64,000 nucleotides of DNA from assembly GCA_937146765.1 (NCBI GenBank), contig CAKZRP010000080.1, forward strand, positions 1 through 64,000. The letters run 5' to 3'. The stretch is from an uncultured Paracoccaceae bacterium. Its GTDB lineage: Bacteria; Pseudomonadota; Alphaproteobacteria; Rhodobacterales; Rhodobacteraceae. The notes below the pieces were generated by a model. It ran no database searches. It was given only the letters and a program-made list of their open reading frames with translations, and was not told where the DNA came from. The position numbers were made by a program, and so were the translations under genes. Below, piece by piece: positions 26,802 through 35,550 of this stretch (positions are counted from its first letter, which is position 1; each line of letters starts with the position of its first letter).

Positions 26802-26870
26802 TAATAACTAAGTCGGCCAGTCCGACGGGGAGATGTGTACGCAAAAAGGGGGCCTTTGGGCCCCCTTTTT
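26802..26870 (+). ncRNA. Candidate short RNA or terminated leader before the IalB gene
   Basis: Downstream of the candidate promoter is a small hairpin (GTCGG 26812-26816 / CCGAC 26822-26826), an unpaired purine-rich stretch and a very strong terminator: a 12-bp stem AAAAAGGGGGCC / GGCCCCCTTTTT (26843-26854 / 26859-26870) with loop TTTG. It lies 177 bases before the IalB start, so it may be a free small RNA or an attenuating leader. Confidence 0.4.
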
Positions 26871-27046
26871 CGTTGTTCCGGTTCAAGGGGGGTGACCCTC
26901 TGCTGGCCTGCACCCGCCAGACACGGCACCGGGCCAAGAAGATCGGCGGAAATCAGGTGTTTGAGGGTGGGGACGGTTTTATTCCCCTGACACTCTTTCG
27001 GACACATGGTACACGCGAGCAGGATTCAAAACACAAAGAGGCATTC

Positions 27047-27679
27047 ATGTTGAAGTCCCTCACCTCGGTCTCTCTCGCGCTGGTGCTCGCTACAGCTACA
27101 CCGCTGATGGCGCAGGAGACCGCCGAACAGCCCGCATCCGAGGACACCACCACCGAAGCCACCGAGGGGTCCGCTGACCAGTTGCTGGATCTCGGCACTC
27201 CGACCGATCAGGCTCTGCGCATCGGACAACGCTATTCCAAAGAGAAATTCGGGGACTGGGACCTCGCCTGCGTCCGCACTGAAAGTGGCGAAGACCCTTG
27301 TTCCTTGCTGCAGGTTCTGCTGGATGAGGAAGGCGGAGCTGTGGCTGAGGTCTCCATGTTCCGGATCGAACAGGCGAATGGTGGCCAGGCCGTCGCGGGC
27401 GCAACCGTGATTGCCCCGCTGGAAACCCTGCTGCCTGCCGGCCTGACCATCTCTGTCGATGGGGCTCCGGGCAAGCGTTACAACTTCTCCTTCTGCAATC
27501 CGGCGGGTTGCATCGCGCAAATTGGCCTCACCGAGGCCGATATCAATGCGTTCAAACAGGGCAAACAGGCAATCTTCAGCCTGCGTCCTGCCCCGTCGCC
27601 GGACAAGGTCGTCTCGGTACCGATGTCTCTCAATGGATTCACCACCGGCTACAATGCCGTGGACGTTGTGAAGCAATAA
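27047..27679 (+). CDS. Invasion-associated locus B (IalB) family protein
   Basis: The protein has 210 residues from ATG 27047. A signal peptide (core about 8-20, cleavage near LMA-QET) is followed by an acidic Glu/Thr-rich linker (about 24-50) and an IalB domain: FGDWDLACVR, PCSLLQVL, VIAPLETLLPAGLTISVDG, FSFCNPAGCIAQIGL. Four cysteines probably form two disulfides. The family is named from Bartonella, but free-living alphaproteobacteria carry many copies; the molecular role is unknown. The frame runs upstream to 26873 without a likely start. Confidence 0.85.
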   Translation: MLKSLTSVSLALVLATATPLMAQETAEQPASEDTTTEATEGSADQLLDLGTPTDQALRIGQRYSKEKFGDWDLACVRTESGEDPCSLLQVLLDEEGGAVAEVSMFRIEQANGGQAVAGATVIAPLETLLPAGLTISVDGAPGKRYNFSFCNPAGCIAQIGLTEADINAFKQGKQAIFSLRPAPSPDKVVSVPMSLNGFTTGYNAVDVVKQ

Positions 27680-27700
27680 GATCGAGTCAAACGGCAACTG

Positions 27701-27737
27701 AAAACGCCCGCCGGAGTGAGTTCCGCGCGGGCGTTTT
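27701..27737. terminator. Terminator between the IalB gene and the KAS gene
   Basis: An 11-bp stem AAAACGCCCGC (27701-27711) / GCGGGCGTTTT (27727-27737) with a 15-base loop is followed by T on plus and preceded by A on minus. It is suited to both convergent genes. Confidence 0.8.
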
Positions 27738-27761
27738 TCATTTCTGAAACCGGTAATGAAA

Positions 27762-28970
27762 TCAGACCCGGCGCAGCGCCAGCACAGCGTTGAGTCCGCC
27801 AAAGGCAAAGGCATTGGAGAGCGCCACTTCCACTTTGGCTTCCCGTGCCTCGTTTGGAACCACGTCGAGGGCACATTCCGGGTCTGGCTCCTCATACCCT
27901 ATGGTCGGCGCGATCACCCCGTCGCGCAGCGCCATGATACAGGCCAAGAGCTCTACCGCACCGGTGCCACCAATGAGGTGGCCGTGCATGGACTTGGTCG
28001 ACGAGATCATCAGATTGTCTGCGTGGGGGCCAAAGACATCGGCAACCGCGGCACATTCCGTCTTGTCGTTGGCAGCGGTACCGGTGCCATGGGCGTTGAT
28101 ATAGCCGACTTCTTGCGGGTTCACTTGAGCATCGCGCAGGGCGCCTGAAATGGCGCGGGCTGCCCCCTGCTTGCTCGGCATCACGATATCGGCTGCATCG
28201 GAACTCATTGCAAAACCAATGACTTCGCAGAGGATTTCCGCACCGCGCGCGCGCGCATGCTCATATTCCTCAAAGACGAAGATCCCAGCGCCTTCGCCTT
28301 GGACCATGCCGTTGCGGTTTGCGCTGAACGGACGGCAGGCATCCTTGGACATCACCCGCAGACCTTCCCAGGCCTTCACTCCGCCAAAACAGAGCATGGA
28401 TTCGGAACCGCCTGTGACCATGGCCGGGGCCATGCCGCTGCGCACCATCTGAAAGGCTTGCGCCATTGCATGATTCGAGGAGGCACAGGCCGTGGAGACC
28501 GTAAAACTTGGTCCCTTGAGGTTGTATTCCATCGACAGATGGCTGGCCGCGGCATTGTTCATCAGCTTGGGCACCACGAAGGGATGCACCCGGTTCTTGC
28601 CGTCCTCGTAGACCGAGCGGTAATTGTCGTCCCAGGTCGAAACCCCGCCCCCGGCGGTGCCGAGCACCACGCCGGATTTGGCCGCCAACTCGCCGTTGAA
28701 TTCGAGCCCGGATTGCTTCAGCGCCTCTTCCGCCGCAAACAGCGTGAACTGGGTGAACCGGTCATAGAGCACCATCTGCTGGCGGTTAAACCGACCTTCG
28801 GCCTCGAAATCCCGCACCTGTCCGCCAATCTTGATGGCCAGACGGTCCACGTCGCGGAATTGCAGTTCGCCGATGCCGCAGCGGCCTTCGCGCATGGAGA
28901 CCATGGTTTCCGCCACGGAATGACCCAGCGCGTTGATGGTCCCGGCGCCGGTGATGACAACGCGTTTCAT
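27762..28970 (-). CDS. Beta-ketoacyl-ACP synthase, FabF/NodE-like
   Basis: The 402-residue condensing enzyme has active-site Cys162 (VSTACASSNHA), His294 (INAHGTGT), Lys326 (STKSMHG) and His331 (GHLIGGTGAVE), the complete KAS II set. It extends an acyl chain bound to a carrier protein. It is not in a fab operon; it sits just after a distinct ACP gene and lpxD. This arrangement and the NodF-like ACP suggest a dedicated chain, perhaps a lipid A or other special acyl group, but that is inference. The convergent IalB gene is separated by a terminator. Confidence 0.88.
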   Translation of the reverse strand: MKRVVITGAGTINALGHSVAETMVSMREGRCGIGELQFRDVDRLAIKIGGQVRDFEAEGRFNRQQMVLYDRFTQFTLFAAEEALKQSGLEFNGELAAKSGVVLGTAGGGVSTWDDNYRSVYEDGKNRVHPFVVPKLMNNAAASHLSMEYNLKGPSFTVSTACASSNHAMAQAFQMVRSGMAPAMVTGGSESMLCFGGVKAWEGLRVMSKDACRPFSANRNGMVQGEGAGIFVFEEYEHARARGAEILCEVIGFAMSSDAADIVMPSKQGAARAISGALRDAQVNPQEVGYINAHGTGTAANDKTECAAVADVFGPHADNLMISSTKSMHGHLIGGTGAVELLACIMALRDGVIAPTIGYEEPDPECALDVVPNEAREAKVEVALSNAFAFGGLNAVLALRRV

Positions 28971-29006
28971 CAGAAGTCCTCTTGTGCCGCTGAAATATGC
29001 GGTGCG

Positions 29007-29264
29007 TCAGGCCTTTTCGGCCATCAGCCTGTCGATACCAGCGACGATAGCCGCAACGTTGGAAATGTCGAAATCGCTCTTCTCGGGTTCATTGGCGTTA
29101 AAGGGAATCGAAATGTCGAATTCCTCTTCGATGGCGAAGATGCTTTCCACCAGACCCAGGCTGTCGATGCCGAGATCCTCTAGTGTGCTTTCAAGGGTGA
29201 CATCAGAAGGCTCTAGCACCGCTTGTTCAGCGATGATGGCGATGACCTTGTCCTGCGTGCTCAT
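29007..29264 (-). CDS. Acyl carrier protein, NodF-like
   Basis: The 85-residue acidic protein has the phosphopantetheine serine at S35 in LGIDSLGLVES. Its second half (EFDISIPFNANEPEKSDFDISNVAAIV) is closer to NodF-type specialised carriers than to AcpP, where DSLDTVELVMALEE would be expected. CAGGAG precedes the ATG. It lies 36 bases before the condensing enzyme and 51 bases after lpxD in the same direction, so the three probably form one transcript. Confidence 0.85.
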   Translation of the reverse strand: MSTQDKVIAIIAEQAVLEPSDVTLESTLEDLGIDSLGLVESIFAIEEEFDISIPFNANEPEKSDFDISNVAAIVAGIDRLMAEKA

Positions 29265-29315
29265 GAAGCGGCTCCTGCGGGAGTAAAGATTGCCAGTGGT
29301 GTACTGATTGCGGAC

Positions 29316-30389
29316 CTATTTGAAAACTGCCTTTTTCAGCGCATCGATGTCACGCATCAGACGCGGCAGCCGACGTTGAGCTTTGTAGATCTCTGTATGG
29401 GTGTCCATCTTCACCGCGGGATAGCCCATGATGACCCGGCCAGCCGGCACATTGGAGAGGATCTTGGTGCCACCACCGGCGATGACCCCGTCGCCGATGA
29501 ACAGGTTGTCCGCCACCCCGCATTGGCCGCCCAGCACCACGTTGTTGCCGATATCGACCGATCCAGAGATACCTGTCTGGCCACAGAGCAGGCAGTCATT
29601 GCCGATGCGACAGTTGTGACCGACGTGCACCTGATTGTCGAGTTTGGTGCCATTGCCGATCACCGTGTCGCGGATGGTGCCATTGTCGATGGTACAATTT
29701 GCGCCGATCTCCACATCGTCGCCGATACGCACGCTGCCCAAGGAGTGAATGCGCACCCAGGACTGCGCCGCGGCATCGCCCTGGTCCCCAAGCGTCTTGC
29801 GGGCATTCTCCACGCCGGAAGTTTCTGGTGTCACATAGGAAAACCCATCCGCGGCGACCCGTGCACCGGGCTGGGCCCGGAATCTGTCGCCGATGGTCAC
29901 GCGCGCGCCGATCGACACCATTTCCCGCAGATGGGCCTGCGCGCCCAGGGTAACATCGGCCCCGATAAAGCAATGTGCACCGATGACGGAACCTGCTCCG
30001 ATGCGGGCATCCGGCCCCACCACCGTGAGCGGCCCGATGGAGACATCGGCGCCGATCTGGGCCGTGGGGTCGATCACGGCGCTGGGATGAATGCCCGCTG
30101 CTTCGCGTTGGCCGCGATCAAGCAGTCGGGTGACACCTCCCATCGCCAGCCGTGGGCGGGTTACGAAGATCGCCGCCTCGAGCCCCATTCCCTGCCAATC
30201 CGCCCCTTGCCAGAGCAGCGCCACCCGGGCCTGACCTGCGGACAGGGCCTCGGCATATTTCGGCGACATGGCCATCGCGAGCGAGTCGGGCGTTGCGTCC
30301 TGAGGTTCCGCGGCCTGGGTGACGATCAGATCAACCGCACCAGCAGCCTCCGCCCCGAGGGCCTCGGCAATTTCACGAACGCTGAACAT
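29316..30389 (-). CDS. lpxD: UDP-3-O-(3-hydroxyacyl)glucosamine N-acyltransferase
   Basis: The protein has 357 residues from ATG 30389, with AGGAGG upstream; the longer frame lacks family similarity. The N-terminal uridine-binding domain (about 1-95) is followed by a left-handed beta-helix of hexapeptide repeats and a C-terminal helix. The catalytic histidine is in VHVGHNCRIGNDCLLCGQTGIS. It transfers a 3-hydroxyacyl group to the 2-amino position of the lipid A precursor. It is found here away from the usual lpxA-fabZ cluster and next to a dedicated ACP and condensing enzyme. Confidence 0.92.
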   Translation of the reverse strand: MFSVREIAEALGAEAAGAVDLIVTQAAEPQDATPDSLAMAMSPKYAEALSAGQARVALLWQGADWQGMGLEAAIFVTRPRLAMGGVTRLLDRGQREAAGIHPSAVIDPTAQIGADVSIGPLTVVGPDARIGAGSVIGAHCFIGADVTLGAQAHLREMVSIGARVTIGDRFRAQPGARVAADGFSYVTPETSGVENARKTLGDQGDAAAQSWVRIHSLGSVRIGDDVEIGANCTIDNGTIRDTVIGNGTKLDNQVHVGHNCRIGNDCLLCGQTGISGSVDIGNNVVLGGQCGVADNLFIGDGVIAGGGTKILSNVPAGRVIMGYPAVKMDTHTEIYKAQRRLPRLMRDIDALKKAVFK

Positions 30390-30426
30390 CGGGCCATTCC
30401 TCCTGAACCGGATCCTGGCCCGAGAC

Positions 30427-32049
30427 TTAGCCCTGAACGCCGGGGAGCGCCACCCCTGCCTGTTCCAGCGCGTCCCAGATCTTTGCGTCACGCCCATAGA
30501 TATCGCGGCGATATTCCGCATGACCGGTCTCGGAGATGAAGGCAGTCCGATAGATGATATGCACCGGAACCTTCTGCTTCAGGTCCACCTTGGTTTCCTT
30601 GCGCGTGTCCAGGATGCTCTGGAAGTAGCCGATCGGATCATCGGTCTGGCGCGCAAGCAGCGCATAGGCAAATTCAAAGGGCTTCTGCAGCCGGATGCAC
30701 CCATGCGAGAAGGCCCGCACCTCGCGGCCGAAAAGGCTCTTTTGCGGGGTGTCATGCAGGTAGATGTTGTACTGGTTCGGGAACATGAACTTCACCAAGC
30801 CAAGCGCATTGCTGCCGCTCGGCGGCTGGCGCATCGCAAAAGGGAAACTCCGCGCGGTGAATTGGCTGAAGTCCACGGAGTCACGGTTGACCACCCGCCC
30901 CCGGCTGTCGGTGATCTCGATATAGCTGTGGGCGTTGGGGTTGCTCTGCAGTTTCGGCAGGTATTCCTTGGTGACGATGGAGCGGGGTACGTACCAGCTC
31001 GGGTTTACCACCATGTGCTCCATCTCATCGGAAAACTCCGGCGAGCGGCGGTCGTGCGAGGTTGCTCCGATCACCGAGCGGGTCTCGAAGGTCACTTCGC
31101 CATTGTCGATGATCTTGGCAGTGAAATCGGTTTGGTTGACCAGAATGTGCCGGGTACCCCGCTCAGGCGTGAGCCAGCGTTCGCGTTCCATGGCCACCAT
31201 CACGGACTTCAGGCGATCGGTGACCGGCCGGTTGACCTCGGCCAGGGTCCCTTCCCCCGCAACTCCGTCGACCTCAAGGCCATGTTCCGCCTGAAAACGA
31301 CGCACCGCATCCTCGAGCGCGAGATCAAACTCGCGCGAGGCGGTCGGGGCAAGATAGCCCATGGTGACCAGCCGGTCCCGCAGGGCAATCACACCGGCTC
31401 CGCTGTCGCCTGGCTCCATTTTGCGAACAGGGACATTTGCGCCCCAGCCACCGGCCGCCAGAAGTTGTTGCAGCCGCAGCTTTTCGCGCATCAGGGCGCG
31501 GTACTGAGGTGAGGCCGGCACGAGGCTCTGCAGGAAGGCATAGGGGTGCTCTCCTTGCATGCCGCTGAGGTAGGTCTTGGGGTCGACCTTGTGTTTCACG
31601 CGAACGATGCCATCATCAATCCGGTTCGGGTTGTCGATCAGGCCGGTTTGCAGATCGGCGGCATAATCAACCAGCGCCCGGCTCAGCGCCACTTCCACAG
31701 CTCCGAGGTCCCGGGTAGACCGCACCGCCCGCATCTGTTCGATGAGATCTGCGGCCCGCAGCGACATGTCGGGCAATCCGTGCATTTCCGCCTCGTCCAG
31801 GGCTTGCAGCAAGGCGCGCCGCCGCATGTCTGCCAGCGGCGTCTGTGCGGTCCAGAGGGGGGCGTAGCCGTTCTCGCGATAAAAGGCGGCTACCGCGTCG
31901 CTTTCCCAGGCCATTTCGGCCACGGCCTGGCGAAAACCGGCACTTTCAGCCCGGACGGGCGCTGCGCAAAGTACCGACAGTCCAAGAACGGCAGCCAGAA
32001 GGCCTCCGGTGAGGGAAGTGGAAAGCTTCGGAGCGCGGGCCAGCGACAT
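30427..32049 (-). CDS. L,D-transpeptidase (YcbB/LdtD type)
   Basis: The 540-residue protein has a signal peptide (cleavage near VRA-ESA), an N-terminal region, a peptidoglycan-binding domain (about 205-265, LRDRLVTMGYL ... VRRFQAEHGLEVDG) and a YkuD catalytic domain whose active-site motif FSHGCIRLQKP has the nucleophile near C451. These enzymes make 3-3 cross-links in peptidoglycan. The large lid/insert between domains matches YcbB-type rather than ErfK-type enzymes. The DUF882 gene is divergent on the other side of a 365-base gap; in E. coli ycbB and ycbK are likewise neighbours. Confidence 0.9.
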   Translation of the reverse strand: MSLARAPKLSTSLTGGLLAAVLGLSVLCAAPVRAESAGFRQAVAEMAWESDAVAAFYRENGYAPLWTAQTPLADMRRRALLQALDEAEMHGLPDMSLRAADLIEQMRAVRSTRDLGAVEVALSRALVDYAADLQTGLIDNPNRIDDGIVRVKHKVDPKTYLSGMQGEHPYAFLQSLVPASPQYRALMREKLRLQQLLAAGGWGANVPVRKMEPGDSGAGVIALRDRLVTMGYLAPTASREFDLALEDAVRRFQAEHGLEVDGVAGEGTLAEVNRPVTDRLKSVMVAMERERWLTPERGTRHILVNQTDFTAKIIDNGEVTFETRSVIGATSHDRRSPEFSDEMEHMVVNPSWYVPRSIVTKEYLPKLQSNPNAHSYIEITDSRGRVVNRDSVDFSQFTARSFPFAMRQPPSGSNALGLVKFMFPNQYNIYLHDTPQKSLFGREVRAFSHGCIRLQKPFEFAYALLARQTDDPIGYFQSILDTRKETKVDLKQKVPVHIIYRTAFISETGHAEYRRDIYGRDAKIWDALEQAGVALPGVQG

Positions 32050-32414
32050 TGTTCAGTAATCTCCAGGGTGCAGGGCAAAGAACCAGTTAGAGGGTATCCA
32101 ACTCTAGGTAAACGCCCCCCTTTCAGGTCCATTCACTTTTCCATCAGGGCGGTGATTAGAGAGGCTTTGGTGCCACGAAACCCCAATGTCGTCGTTTTGT
32201 TCCAGTTGCTGAGGGGGAAAATCGCCGCTGCCCTCCCCTTTTGCGCAAGTTATCGCCGAAAAAATGCCCCGTTTCGTTAACGGATCATTCAATTGTTGGC
32301 AGACGATTCCGCCTGTGCCATACAACTCCTGCGTCGCAAGACGTGACAAAAATAACACCCGAAGCATCGGGCAGTGTGACGACAATCAAAGCGTATGGGA
32401 CAACGCTCATCACA
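32050..32414. other. Divergent control region between L,D-transpeptidase and DUF882 genes
   Basis: No gene is supported in these 365 bases. The region must hold promoters for both divergent genes and is A/T-richer around 32230-32400. I see no convincing known operator or riboswitch. An open frame from 32241 is continuous with the DUF882 gene but lacks a plausible start. Confidence 0.4.
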
Positions 32415-32981
32415 ATGGCAGAGAAAAACACCGGGTTTACCCGTCGAGCACTCTTGAAAGCGTTCGCGGCCACAACAGTCGCAGCCGCTCCAACCTACTC
32501 CAATGCCGCGGGTTTCCTGCGTGGCGGTGGGGACATCCGTAGGATCCGCATGTATTCCGGTCGCACAGGCGAACGTCTTGACATGGTCTATTGGATCGAC
32601 GGCGACTACATCAAAGATGCGGTCAAGGAAATCAACCACTTCATGCGCGATTGGCGAACCGATCAGGCGACGTCCATGGATCTGCGCACGGTTGATATCA
32701 TGGCGGCCTCGCACAATCTCCTCGAAGTGAACGAACCCTATATGCTGCTCTCCGGCTATCGCAGCCCGGAGACCAATGCGATGCTGCGCAGCCGCTCGCG
32801 CGGGGTAGCCAAGAATTCCCTGCACATGCGGGGTCAGGCTGCCGATTTGCGTCTTGCCTCGCGGTCGGTCAACCAGATGGCCCAGGCGGCAATTGCCTGT
32901 CAGGCCGGTGGCGTAGGTCGCTATCAGGGATCGAACTTCGTTCACATGGATTGCGGCGTTGTCCGCAACTGGCGCGGCTAA
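32415..32981 (+). CDS. DUF882 / YcbK-like (MepK-type) murein endopeptidase with Tat signal
   Basis: The protein has 188 residues from ATG 32415. The N-terminus carries a twin-arginine export motif (FTRRALLKAFAATTVAAAP). The M15-type domain has zinc ligands H and D in SLHMRGQAADLRL and H in FVHMDCGVVRNW, with YRSPETNAMLR upstream. E. coli YcbK (MepK) cleaves 3-3 cross-links made by L,D-transpeptidases, and an L,D-transpeptidase lies divergently here. Catalytic residues appear complete. The HMDCG form differs slightly from the common HVDTG. Confidence 0.88.
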   Translation: MAEKNTGFTRRALLKAFAATTVAAAPTYSNAAGFLRGGGDIRRIRMYSGRTGERLDMVYWIDGDYIKDAVKEINHFMRDWRTDQATSMDLRTVDIMAASHNLLEVNEPYMLLSGYRSPETNAMLRSRSRGVAKNSLHMRGQAADLRLASRSVNQMAQAAIACQAGGVGRYQGSNFVHMDCGVVRNWRG

Positions 32982-33163
32982 GAGCCTCGTCATTTTACCT
33001 GAAGGATGCGCGTTGTGATCTGCACGGCGCGTCCCGCTGCGTTGGTTTTCAGTCCCGAAGGCCGACACTGCCCGGGGAAGTTCTTTTGGTGCATTGATTT
33101 GGCGGGTATGCGTTTTTCCCATTGCGGTCGCCAAGGCTGCCGCGTATATCCCCCCTCACGGAA

Positions 33164-33240
<77 letters not shown>

Positions 33241-33382
33241 ATCTCCCAAGATTTTCTCGCAAGAATTAACCGATCTGCAGGCTCTTGCCGCAAGTCGTGT
33301 GTTTGGTTACCCGCAGTCGGGCGACGGGTCCACAAGCTGTTTGGGAAAGGCCATCGCTTGGGTCCGGCCTTGCGCCCTTTCT

Positions 33383-33577
33383 TCAATGGGATGCAAGGTT
33401 CCGCAGTGCCTGCGCCATGTCCTTGTAGCCTTCGTAGGCATAGGTCTGATGCATGCTGTCATACCACTCAGCCCAGGCCATCCGACGCTCTTCCGGGAAC
33501 ACGTCCGACCAAGTGCCCTTGCTGACCTGAACAAGACCAGTTTCGAGCCTTACGACCTTGATTTTGTTTGATATCAC
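33383..33577 (-). CDS. Small hypothetical protein (64 residues, GTG start)
   Basis: I do not recognise this protein. From the GTG at 33577, with AGGGG seven bases upstream, it encodes 64 residues without a signal peptide or membrane segment. It contains the aromatic-rich segment RMAWAEWYDSMHQTYAYEGYKD. Codon use looks coding-like. It lies between tRNA-Arg and a crotonase gene, 75 bases after the latter's stop on the other side. The frame extends upstream to 33640, but those codons look non-coding. Confidence 0.5.
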   Translation of the reverse strand: MISNKIKVVRLETGLVQVSKGTWSDVFPEERRMAWAEWYDSMHQTYAYEGYKDMAQALRNLASH

Positions 33578-33651
33578 GGCATATCCCCCTGACCTTGTAT
33601 TTGCAGGCCAAGACCTACTGCGGGAACAGGCCAAGTCCAAGGGCGAATTGG

Positions 33652-34362
33652 TCAGCCTGCCCTGCGATCTTCCGCACCCACGGGCATCATTTCGGCGTCC
33701 ATCAACGCTTCGATCCGGGCAAAGGTATCTGCCCTGAGTTCACCCTTTATCCGTGCAAAGGTTTGGGGGTCAAGCGCAGCGAGTTTGCGGGTTTCCTTAA
33801 GCGCATAGCCGTGCAGATCCTCAAGATCATCGGCAATGACCTCAATGATCTGCGCATTGCGCGCAGCGATTGGTCCCAAGCGTTGTCCTGTCAGCATCAG
33901 GCGCCTCTGGGTGTTGCGGTCCAGACCGGAACGGGCAATCTCCATCAGCGCGACGGGATAGGTGCGGCTCAGCAGGACCTCTGTCATCTCAAATCCGGCC
34001 CGCGCGTGAGCCACCCGCAGATCACTGGCGAGTGCAAAGAACATGCCTGCGCCCGAGGACAGGCCAACCGCTGCGCTTACCACCGGTTTGAGGCAGGAAA
34101 ACAGGCTGAGAAACGTCCTGTTCAGGGCGCTGCTCATGGCGGCATCAATTTCTATCTCTGGATCAACGCCAGTCGAAAAGTCCTTGAAAGGACTTGTCAA
34201 AAAGATGGCTCGCACAGACTGTTCCGTGCTCAGATCCTTGAAAGTTGTCGTCAGATCGTCAAGAAACGCCAGGGTCAGACGGTTCTCTGGTGCGTGGCCC
34301 AGTTGAAGTTCCACAACACCGTCCCCATGATCGCGGCGGTTCAGCCAGTCATCTCGCGTCAT
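33652..34362 (-). CDS. Enoyl-CoA hydratase/isomerase family protein
   Basis: The 236-residue crotonase-fold protein has the oxyanion-hole segment AAVGLSSGAGMFFALASDLRVAH (about 97-119), in which the usual GGG/GAG is present. The catalytic glutamates of canonical hydratases are not clearly placed, and the protein is about 20 residues shorter than typical hydratases. Substrate is unknown. GGGGA precedes the ATG. It lies downstream of a phosphotransferase and a flavin oxidoreductase gene on the same strand with a 150-base gap. Confidence 0.75.
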   Translation of the reverse strand: MTRDDWLNRRDHGDGVVELQLGHAPENRLTLAFLDDLTTTFKDLSTEQSVRAIFLTSPFKDFSTGVDPEIEIDAAMSSALNRTFLSLFSCLKPVVSAAVGLSSGAGMFFALASDLRVAHARAGFEMTEVLLSRTYPVALMEIARSGLDRNTQRRLMLTGQRLGPIAARNAQIIEVIADDLEDLHGYALKETRKLAALDPQTFARIKGELRADTFARIEALMDAEMMPVGAEDRRAG

Positions 34363-34512
34363 CTTGTCCCCATGATCCCCACCTGCGGTCCGATCCGCTG
34401 GTCTGTCTGGGGGTGACTTTGGGGGACGGGGTTTTCCAATCAGTTACCACTGACCCGCAAACCCCGCGCAATTCTACGCGTTCAGCGCGCGACGGCCAGT
34501 TCCTTAGAGAGC

Positions 34513-35550
34513 TCAAAGGTCCGTACGATCCAGGGCCTTTAATCCTTGCGACGCAAATGTCGGAACATAAGCTCCTAGCTTTATTGCCTTTTCCGGGTTC
34601 GACGCGGTGCCGTCCAGCGCCCGTTTCAGGACACCCTGCAATATGGCGGCCATCCGAAAGAAGCTGAAAGCTAGATAGAATTGGAAGTTTTCAATGCGCG
34701 GAATCTTGCGTCGCTGGCAGTAATCGTCAACAAAGGCGGCGTCTTCCACCAATCCTGCGGCAGCACGGTCGACACCCATGAGCCCGCGCCCCTCTGGGCC
34801 GGGCGGCAATTGCCACTGCATGATGACGGCCGCAAGATCCGCATAGGGGTGACCCAGCGTGGACAGTTCCCAATCCAGCATCGCCAGACAGGTGCCGCCG
34901 TCGGGGGCGAAGATCATGTTGTCGATCCTAAAATCCCCATGCACCAGCCGACGCTGGCCGTCGTCAGGCGGAAGGTGACGGGACAGGAGATCCATCAGCG
35001 CATTCATATCCGCAAGCGGTTCCGTCTCCGTTGCCTGGTATTGGGCCGACCAGCGCGCGATTTGCCGCGCAAAGTAATCGCCGGGAGGACCGAAGTCCTG
35101 AAGGCTCACTGCGTCGACATCCACCTCGTGAAGGGCGCAAAGCACCCGGTTCATCTCGAGAACGGTGCTGTGCCGCGCAGCGGGGGAGAGTTCGGTCAGG
35201 CGCGGGTCGATGAAATTCCGCCCTTCCACATGGGCCATGATGTAGAAGGTCGCCCCCAGAACCTGCGGATCCTCGCACAGCAGATGCACCTGCGCCACGG
35301 GGACATCGGTTTGCGCCAGAGCCGCTTGAACGCGATACTCCCGCTCGACGGCATGGGCAGATTTCAAGAGATTTCCCAGTGGCTTGCGGCGCAGAACGTA
35401 AGTATGTTCGCCAGCCGCGATTCGATAGGTGGGATTGGATTGGCCCATGGCGAACTTCTGCGCCGAGAGGCTGGCGTCGAAGCCGGGCAATCTGCCCGCG
35501 ACCCAGGTGCGCAGAGCGTCAAGATCCAGCGTGTCCGCCTCGCCGGTCAC
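34513..35550 (-). CDS. Phosphotransferase family protein (APH fold, ACAD10-N-terminal type)
   Basis: The 345-residue aminoglycoside-phosphotransferase-fold kinase has a lysine/ATP region (TYVLRRKPLGNLLKSAHAVEREY), catalytic loop LVHGDFRIDNMIF with Asp and Asn, and metal-binding LAMLDWELSTLGHPYADLA. This subtype is related to the N-terminal domain of human ACAD10/11 and in bacteria sits near acyl-CoA metabolism genes; it may phosphorylate a hydroxyacyl substrate. It is not expected to be an antibiotic resistance gene. Its start overlaps the preceding gene by four bases. Confidence 0.82.
   Translation of the reverse strand: MTGEADTLDLDALRTWVAGRLPGFDASLSAQKFAMGQSNPTYRIAAGEHTYVLRRKPLGNLLKSAHAVEREYRVQAALAQTDVPVAQVHLLCEDPQVLGATFYIMAHVEGRNFIDPRLTELSPAARHSTVLEMNRVLCALHEVDVDAVSLQDFGPPGDYFARQIARWSAQYQATETEPLADMNALMDLLSRHLPPDDGQRRLVHGDFRIDNMIFAPDGGTCLAMLDWELSTLGHPYADLAAVIMQWQLPPGPEGRGLMGVDRAAAGLVEDAAFVDDYCQRRKIPRIENFQFYLAFSFFRMAAILQGVLKRALDGTASNPEKAIKLGAYVPTFASQGLKALDRTDL

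Noticed and set aside
26832..26894. Short leader peptide across the terminator before the IalB gene
   Set aside because: An ATG follows GGGGAG directly with no spacing, and the 20-codon product has no run of regulatory codons.
34513..35550. Aminoglycoside resistance gene
   Set aside because: The APH fold is present, but the sequence belongs to the acyl-CoA-associated phosphotransferase subgroup and overlaps a metabolic gene, so a resistance role is not supported.
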